DNA of 64,000 nucleotides from Saccharomonospora cyanea NA-134 (GTDB lineage Bacteria > Actinomycetota > Actinomycetes > Mycobacteriales > Pseudonocardiaceae). The translations under genes were made by a program, and so were the position numbers. Where the stretch lies: NCBI RefSeq assembly GCF_000244975.1, contig NZ_CM001440.1, forward strand, positions 1,539,538 through 1,603,537, read 5' to 3'. The notes beneath the pieces were generated by a model. The model ran no database searches and was not told where the DNA came from. It was given only the letters and a program-made list of their open reading frames with translations. The number at the start of each line of letters is the position of its first letter. Position 1 is the stretch's first letter. Shown here piece after piece: positions 60,101 through 64,000 of the stretch.

Positions 60101-61047
60101 AGGGCAAGGACCTGGAGGCGTTGCGCGACCGGCTCGGCGATCGCCTGCGCAAGACCATCTCCGCCGCCGCCGACGACATGGAGCGGTCGGGGCTTCGCAC
60201 CCCGGACTTCGGTTCCCTGCCGAAGGAGTTCTCGGCCCGGCGGCGCGGGCACGAGGTGAAGGCCTATCCCGCGCTGGTCGACGAGGGCGACAGTGTGGCT
60301 GTGCGGATGCTCGACACGCCGGGGCAGCAGCGCGCGGAGATGTGGCGCGGCACGCGCAAGCTGTTGCGGCTCAACGTCCCCTCGCCCGCCAAGTACGTCA
60401 ACCGGAACCTGTCGAACCAGTCGAAGCTGGTGCTGACCCGCAACCCCCACGGTGGGGTGGCGGCTCTGGTCGACGACTGCGTCGACTGCGCGGTCGACAA
60501 GCTGATGGCCGACGCTGGCGGCCCGGCGTGGGACGAGCGGGGGTTCGCGCCGCTGCTGGAGCGGGTGCGGGGGGCGCTGAACGGCACAGTGCTCAACGTG
60601 TTGCGTGCCGTGGAGGACGTCCTGCGCGCGGCGCACGACGTCGAGGCGCGGTTGCAGGCCACGCGCGGTGACGCCCTCGCCGAATCGCTCGACGACATCC
60701 GCGCGCATCTGTCCGGACTCGTCCACGCCGGGTTCGTCACCGAGACCGGCTACGACCGGCTCGGCGACCTCGTGCGCTACGTCCGGGGGATAGAACGCAG
60801 GCTCGACAAGCTGCCCTCGGACCCGGCGCGGGACGTCGAGCGACTGCGCGACATCGCGTGGTTGCGGCAGGAGTACCGGGCGGCGCTGGACGCGTTGCCG
60901 CCGAGGACGGATCCAAGTCCGGAGCTGGCCGAGATCCCGTGGATGATCGAGGAGCTGCGGGTGAGCTTCTTCGCCCAGACCCTCGGCACGGCCTACCCGG
61001 TGTCGCTCAAGCGTGTCCTCAAGGCCCTGGACGCCGCGGCGCCGTAA
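57151..61047 (+). CDS. hrpA: ATP-dependent RNA helicase HrpA
   Basis: 1298 residues, full length for bacterial HrpA. DEAH-box core in the first third: Walker A AGETGSGKTTQLPKI, IIIDEAHERSLNIDF, SATIDPERFSRHF, QRKGRCGRTSDGV. HA2 and OB-fold domains follow, then the large C-terminal DUF3418 region (YQFEPGTDEDGVTVHIPL). It unwinds or remodels structured mRNA and ribosomal RNA. TAAGCT (57136-57141) lies 9 nt before the ATG without a Shine-Dalgarno, suggesting a leaderless message. Confidence 0.95.
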   Translation: MSSTSTPQVAVGELRSRLSELMVRDAHRLGRRLDGLRRARRPKQGVLAGIAADVERAEERVRRRRESRPEITYPDELPVSRRKDDLAEVIRDNQVVIVAGETGSGKTTQLPKICLELGLGVRGQIGHTQPRRIAARTVAERIAAELGTDLGTSVGYKVRFTDTSGDDTLVKVMTDGILLAEIQHDRLLRQYDTIIIDEAHERSLNIDFLLGYLKRVLPRRPDLKVIITSATIDPERFSRHFDDAPIVEVSGRTYPVEVRYRPVVDPDDPGADPDRDQVQAICDAVTELSAEGPGDILVFLSGEREIRDTDEALTAMELPNTEILPLYARLSAADQHRVFRPHRGRRIVLATNVAETSLTVPGIKYVIDPGTARISRYSHRTKVQRLPIEPISQASANQRKGRCGRTSDGVCIRLYSEDDFLSRPEFTDPEILRTNLASVILQMISLGLGDIGAFPFVEPPDRRQITAGVQLLTELGALDASGKTLTPVGRKLAQLPVDPRMGRMIVEAASLGCVREVMIIAAALSIQDPRERPSEKQQHADQLHARFADPNSDFLAYLNLWNYVREQQKALSNNQFRKLCRAEYLNYLRIREWQDIHGQLRQMAKPLGITFNDVPADSQRVHTALLAGLLSHVGLKDPAKGDYLGARGARFAVFPGSSLFKKQPRWVASAELVETSRLWARVNARVEPEWIEPLAQHLVKRTYSEPHWERKRGAVMALERVTLYGIPLVVGRKVNYGRIDPETSRELFIRHALVEGDWDTNHRFFHDNRALLEEVTDLENRARRRDLLVDDETLFDFYDQRIGAEVTSARHFDTWWKKTRGEQPELLNFEKAMLVNEAADDVREADYPDTWQQGSLTFKLTYQFEPGTDEDGVTVHIPLAVLNQVGPAGFEWQVPGLREELVTALIKSLPKPLRRNLVPAPDTARQVLAAAGPADGPLLQVLGRELERLRGVDVPADAWQWSAVPDHLKMTFRVLDERGRKLAEGKDLEALRDRLGDRLRKTISAAADDMERSGLRTPDFGSLPKEFSARRRGHEVKAYPALVDEGDSVAVRMLDTPGQQRAEMWRGTRKLLRLNVPSPAKYVNRNLSNQSKLVLTRNPHGGVAALVDDCVDCAVDKLMADAGGPAWDERGFAPLLERVRGALNGTVLNVLRAVEDVLRAAHDVEARLQATRGDALAESLDDIRAHLSGLVHAGFVTETGYDRLGDLVRYVRGIERRLDKLPSDPARDVERLRDIAWLRQEYRAALDALPPRTDPSPELAEIPWMIEELRVSFFAQTLGTAYPVSLKRVLKALDAAAP

Positions 61048-61051
61048 CGCC

Positions 61052-61093
61052 GTGTCCGCAGCCTGCGTACGCGTGTCCGCATTTCCTGCACGC
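61052..61093 (+). repeat. Tandem 21-bp 3'-end repeat, group E (2 units)
   Basis: Units 61052-61072 and 61073-61093, starting 4 nt after the hrpA TAA, in hrpA's sense, in the gap to the convergent polymerase gene. Confidence 0.85.
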
Positions 61094-61101
61094 GTCGGGC
61101 G

Positions 61102-62778
61102 TCACGGCGCCTCGGAGTAGACCCTCACCGCTGCCGAGGGCATCGGAAACCGCACGGGGCACGACGGTCCGAACACCAGCGAGGTGGTTTCGCGCACGGC
61201 GTCGGCGAGGCAGTCACCGACCCGCTCGGCGAGCTCGGCGGGACAGTGCACGATCACCTCGTCGTGCTGGAAGAACACCAGGTGTGCCGGTGAGGGCAGG
61301 CGTCTGCGCAGCGTGGCCAGAAGTACCGCCGTCCAGTCGGCTGCGCTGGCCTGCACCACGAAGTTGCGGGTGAACCGGCCCCATTCCCGCGCGGCACGGC
61401 GGGCGTTCCTCTCGTCCCCCGGGCCGCCCGTGAGCGCGCGCCACGCCTCGGACGGGGGAGGGGAGGTCCGGCCGAGCCGGGACCGGACGAGCCCGCCGCG
61501 CTCACCCTCGCGGGCAGCGTGCTCCACATAGGACACCGCGTGGGGGAAGCGCCGCCGCAGCAACGCGAGCAGCGAGGCCGCCTCCCCTGCCGTGCCGCCG
61601 TACATCGCCGACAGCATCGCGATCTTCGCCCGCGACCGGTCGTCGTCGTCCGGTTCGCGGCCGAACATGGCACCGGCCAGGCTCGTGTAGAGGTCGGCCG
61701 ACTCCGAGACCTCGGCGAGCCCGCGGTCGCCGGACAACGCGGCGAGCACCCGAGGTTCGAGCTGCGCCGCGTCGGCCACGACGAGCGTCCAACCCTCGTC
61801 GGCCCGCACGCACTCTCTCAGCACCTTCGGGATCTGCAACGCCGCCCCGCCGCGACTCGCCCACCGGCCCGACACCACGCCGCCCACGACGTAGACCGGA
61901 CGGAACCGGCCGTCACGCACCCACTGGTCGAGCCAGGACCAGCCGTGGGCGGAGTGCAGCCGGGCGAGCTCCTTGTACTCCAGCAGCGGTGGCACGGCGG
62001 GGTGATCGATGTGGCGCAGTACGTGCGCGCGGGTGGACGTCACGTCGACGCCGTCCCCGCGTAGTGCTCTCACGATGCTGCCGGGATGGTCCGGGTTCAC
62101 GACCCGGCCACCGAACGCGGCGGTGATGCGTTCGGCCAGTTCGGCGAGTCTGCGGGGCCGCTGCCCCGACGGCACCCTCGGGCCCAGCAGGTCGGTGAGC
62201 AGTTCCCGATGCACGTCCGCCCGCCACGGCAACCCGTCGGCGGACATCTCCACCGCGGCCAGCGCGCTGGCCGACTCGGCCGCCGTGAGCAGCCGTGTCC
62301 GATCGGGGTGGGGCAGGCCACGCAACCGCTGTCGCTGGTCGTCGTGCACGACGTCGGCGGCCTCGCTCACGTCGACGTCCGGGGGCAGGCCCGAGTCGTG
62401 GAGCTCGAACAGGGTCGGCTCGTCACCCGTCTCGTGATGGTCGCCGCCGGTTTCGGGCGGCGGTGGCAGGCCCCGGGCCCTGGCGTAGGCCGCGGCGAGC
62501 GTGCGTGACTCGCCGTGGCGACCCGCGTGGCCGAGCAGCAGGTACTCGGTCAAAGCGAGATCGGTGCACCGGCCCACGCGCACGCCGTGGGCGACCAACG
62601 GCGGGTAGTCGTGCTCGACGGACGTGAACACCCACCGCGGTGCGTACTCGCGTTCCCAGGTGTGTACCAGTGCGGCGGCCTCGGCCGTGCCGAGACCACT
62701 CGTGGGTACACCGGACACGGACACCGAGGGCCGCAGCAGGTATCTGCCGTCCGGTTGCCGTGCCACGGTGATGTGCAC
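61102..62778 (-). CDS. Bifunctional 3'-5' exonuclease/DNA polymerase (family A)
   Basis: 558 residues from GTG 62778. The C-terminal half is a family A polymerase: motif A VVADAAQLEPRVLAALSG (where PolA has DYSQIELR), motif B region RAKIAMLSAMYGGTAGEA and motif C FFQHDEVIVHCP. N-terminal part (about 1-170) corresponds to the exonuclease-like region, but I cannot see its usual DED carboxylates. It is shorter than PolA and lacks the 5' nuclease. A second, repair-associated actinobacterial enzyme distinct from PolA. No ribosome-binding site before the GTG. Confidence 0.85.
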   Translation of the reverse strand: MHITVARQPDGRYLLRPSVSVSGVPTSGLGTAEAAALVHTWEREYAPRWVFTSVEHDYPPLVAHGVRVGRCTDLALTEYLLLGHAGRHGESRTLAAAYARARGLPPPPETGGDHHETGDEPTLFELHDSGLPPDVDVSEAADVVHDDQRQRLRGLPHPDRTRLLTAAESASALAAVEMSADGLPWRADVHRELLTDLLGPRVPSGQRPRRLAELAERITAAFGGRVVNPDHPGSIVRALRGDGVDVTSTRAHVLRHIDHPAVPPLLEYKELARLHSAHGWSWLDQWVRDGRFRPVYVVGGVVSGRWASRGGAALQIPKVLRECVRADEGWTLVVADAAQLEPRVLAALSGDRGLAEVSESADLYTSLAGAMFGREPDDDDRSRAKIAMLSAMYGGTAGEAASLLALLRRRFPHAVSYVEHAAREGERGGLVRSRLGRTSPPPSEAWRALTGGPGDERNARRAAREWGRFTRNFVVQASAADWTAVLLATLRRRLPSPAHLVFFQHDEVIVHCPAELAERVGDCLADAVRETTSLVFGPSCPVRFPMPSAAVRVYSEAP

Positions 62779-62824
62779 GAAGGAATTGTGCGGCGGGACA
62801 CCGACATTCCGGGCTCGACGCCTT

Positions 62825-62844
62825 AACCTACTTGCGGGTAGGTT
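62825..62844. promoter_or_regulatory. TetR-type dyad between polymerase and acyl-CoA synthetase
   Basis: AACCTAC (62825-62831), 6 nt, GTAGGTT (62838-62844); arms extend to CTTAACCTAC/GTAGGTTGAG with one mismatch. It lies 29 nt upstream of the synthetase ATG. Its symmetry and length suit a TetR regulator of fatty-acid genes. Confidence 0.45.
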
Positions 62845-62873
62845 GAGGGTGCCACGGGAACGAGGAGGTGCTG

Positions 62874-64000
62874 ATGCGGCCATCACCGCTGGTCGACGTC
62901 GCGAGTGCGGTGGCACGGACCGCCCGCAGCATCGCGGTGCTGTATCGCGCGGGGCTCGTGCCGGTGCCCCGCCTCGACGAGGCCGTCCGGTCGCTCGTCG
63001 CCACCCGACGCTACGGGCCGCTGGCCGGTTCCGTCCGCATCGCCGCGCGCCGCGCCCCGCACGCCGTCGGCCTCGTCGACGAACGAGGATCGATGACGTT
63101 CGCCCAGCTCGACCTGCGTTCGAACGCGCTGGCACGGGCCTGGTCGCAGCGCGGTGTGCGGCCGGGAACCACGCTGGCCGTGCTCTGTCGCGACCATCGC
63201 GGCCTCGTGCTCACCCTGCTCGCCGCGGGCAAGCTCGGGGTTCCGGTGCTGCTGCTCAACACCGGGTTCGCCAAGCCTCAGCTCACCGACGTCGTCGCGC
63301 GCGAGAAGGTCGGCGTGCTGGTCCACGACGAGGAGTTCACGGGCCTGCTCGGCGACATCGTCGGCGTCGACCGCTACCTCGCGTGGACGGACTCCGACTC
63401 CGCCGACTCGCCGCTGCTCGAAGACGTCATCGCGGGCAGTGACGACCACCCGCTGCCCGCACCCGCCAAACCCGGCGGGTTCGTTCTGCTCACCAGCGGT
63501 ACCACGGGCACCCCGAAGGGCGCGCCCCGGCCGAAGGTCTCGGCGCTGCACTCCGCGGAGTTCCTCGACCGCATTCCCCTGCGGGTCGGTGAGGCGACGT
63601 ACTTCGGGGCGCCGCTGTTCCACGCCACCGGCATCTCGCAGTTCATCCTCTCGTGCGCGCTCGGCTGCACGGTGGTGTTGCGCAGGCGGTTCGACCCCGA
63701 AGCCACGCTGCGCGGCGTCGCCGAGCACCGGTGCACCGCGGTCGTGCTCGTGCCGACCATGCTCCAGCGGATCCTCGACCTCGGGGCGGACGTGCTGGCC
63801 AGGTACGACACGTCCAGCCTGCGCGTGATCTTCGTCGCGGGCTCGGCGCTCGCGCCCGAAGTGGGCAACCGTGCCAGGGAGGCGTTCGGCGACGTGGTCC
63901 ACAACGTGTACGGCTCCACGGAGGTCGCGGTGGCCACCGTCGCGACACCCGAGGACTGGGTGAGGGCGCCGGGCACCGTGGGGCGGCCGCCCGTGGGGTG
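62874..64000 (+). CDS. Acyl-CoA synthetase (AMP-binding), 3' end beyond the window
   Basis: At least 375 residues; the frame is open at the window end. ATG 62874 follows GAGGAGG. ANL-superfamily signature LLTSGTTGTPKGAPRPK (P-loop), FHATGISQFIL and YGSTEVAVATVATPEDW. The N-terminal 45 residues (RTARSIAVLYRAGLVPVPR) resemble the FadD2-like long/medium-chain acyl-CoA synthetases of actinobacteria. The catalytic Lys of the C-terminal domain is outside the window. Activates a fatty acid with ATP and CoA. Divergent from the polymerase. Confidence 0.88.
   Translation, partial: MRPSPLVDVASAVARTARSIAVLYRAGLVPVPRLDEAVRSLVATRRYGPLAGSVRIAARRAPHAVGLVDERGSMTFAQLDLRSNALARAWSQRGVRPGTTLAVLCRDHRGLVLTLLAAGKLGVPVLLLNTGFAKPQLTDVVAREKVGVLVHDEEFTGLLGDIVGVDRYLAWTDSDSADSPLLEDVIAGSDDHPLPAPAKPGGFVLLTSGTTGTPKGAPRPKVSALHSAEFLDRIPLRVGEATYFGAPLFHATGISQFILSCALGCTVVLRRRFDPEATLRGVAEHRCTAVVLVPTMLQRILDLGADVLARYDTSSLRVIFVAGSALAPEVGNRAREAFGDVVHNVYGSTEVAVATVATPEDWVRAPGTVGRPPVG

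Noticed and set aside
57349-60726. A 1125-codon minus-strand frame opposite hrpA
   Set aside because: Same shadow effect; no recognisable protein, and hrpA is complete with all helicase motifs.

Overview
The window is very GC-rich, uses many GTG starts, and carries families typical of filamentous actinomycetes (DUF5709, UdgX, form II CoxL, class F sortase, a MerR/beta-clamp fusion, a small family-A polymerase with a degenerate exonuclease region). This points to the Actinomycetota, most likely Pseudonocardiaceae (a Saccharomonospora/Amycolatopsis-like genome). That placement is an inference from gene content, not a computed result. No rRNA, tRNA, integrase, transposase or CRISPR array was seen; the window looks chromosomal.

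Layout. 0.2-5.5 kb: DUF5709 protein, a hypothetical protein, UdgX, a cysteine-free HesB-like protein, a formaldehyde-dehydrogenase-like zinc alcohol dehydrogenase, then a reverse pair of 2-hydroxyacid dehydrogenase and glycerate kinase. 5.6-9.3 kb: beta-ketoadipate lower pathway (CoA transferase A/B, thiolase, IclR regulator). 9.3-19.1 kb: a molybdenum hydroxylase locus with maturation genes (MocA-like, MoxR, VWA, XdhC-like), then small, large and FAD subunits and CoxG. The large subunit has AYRGAGR, so it is form II and not proven CO dehydrogenase. 19.2-26.9 kb: flavoprotein, Ppm-type methyltransferase behind an AT-rich promoter, multicopper oxidase, NarL-type two-component system, and a His/Asp/Lys repeat secreted protein next to a class F sortase.

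26.9-36.1 kb: a reverse operon of eight genes encoding a DUF6772-like protein, a small protein, an Opp-type binding protein, a LacI regulator and the transporter permeases and ATPases. It is divergent from a secreted phospholipase-D-like protein, and CGTTAACG palindromes lie between them. 36.2-40.8 kb: two FGGY kinases and a histidine phosphatase, divergent from a DeoR regulator. 40.9-46.8 kb: tandem glycine riboswitch and gcvP-gcvT-gcvH-glyA, a coherent glycine cleavage/serine operon. 46.9-49.2 kb: O-methyltransferase, a small protein and a Bcr/CflA exporter. 49.5-53.1 kb: a persulfide/sulfite detoxification operon (persulfide dioxygenase-rhodanese, rhodanese-DUF2892, TauE exporter, thioredoxin remnant, CstR-like repressor) with a matching operator. 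53.3-64 kb: a helical-repeat-like protein, MerR/beta-clamp fusion, lactate 2-monooxygenase, membrane protein, HrpA helicase, exonuclease/polymerase, and the start of an acyl-CoA synthetase.

The most unusual structure is a family of 21-bp tandem units beginning GTGTCCGC. Thirteen copies lie in six groups at five loci. Every group sits 4-11 nt after a stop codon and reads in the sense direction of the gene just ended. This looks like a 3'-end-associated element that I cannot match to a described class.
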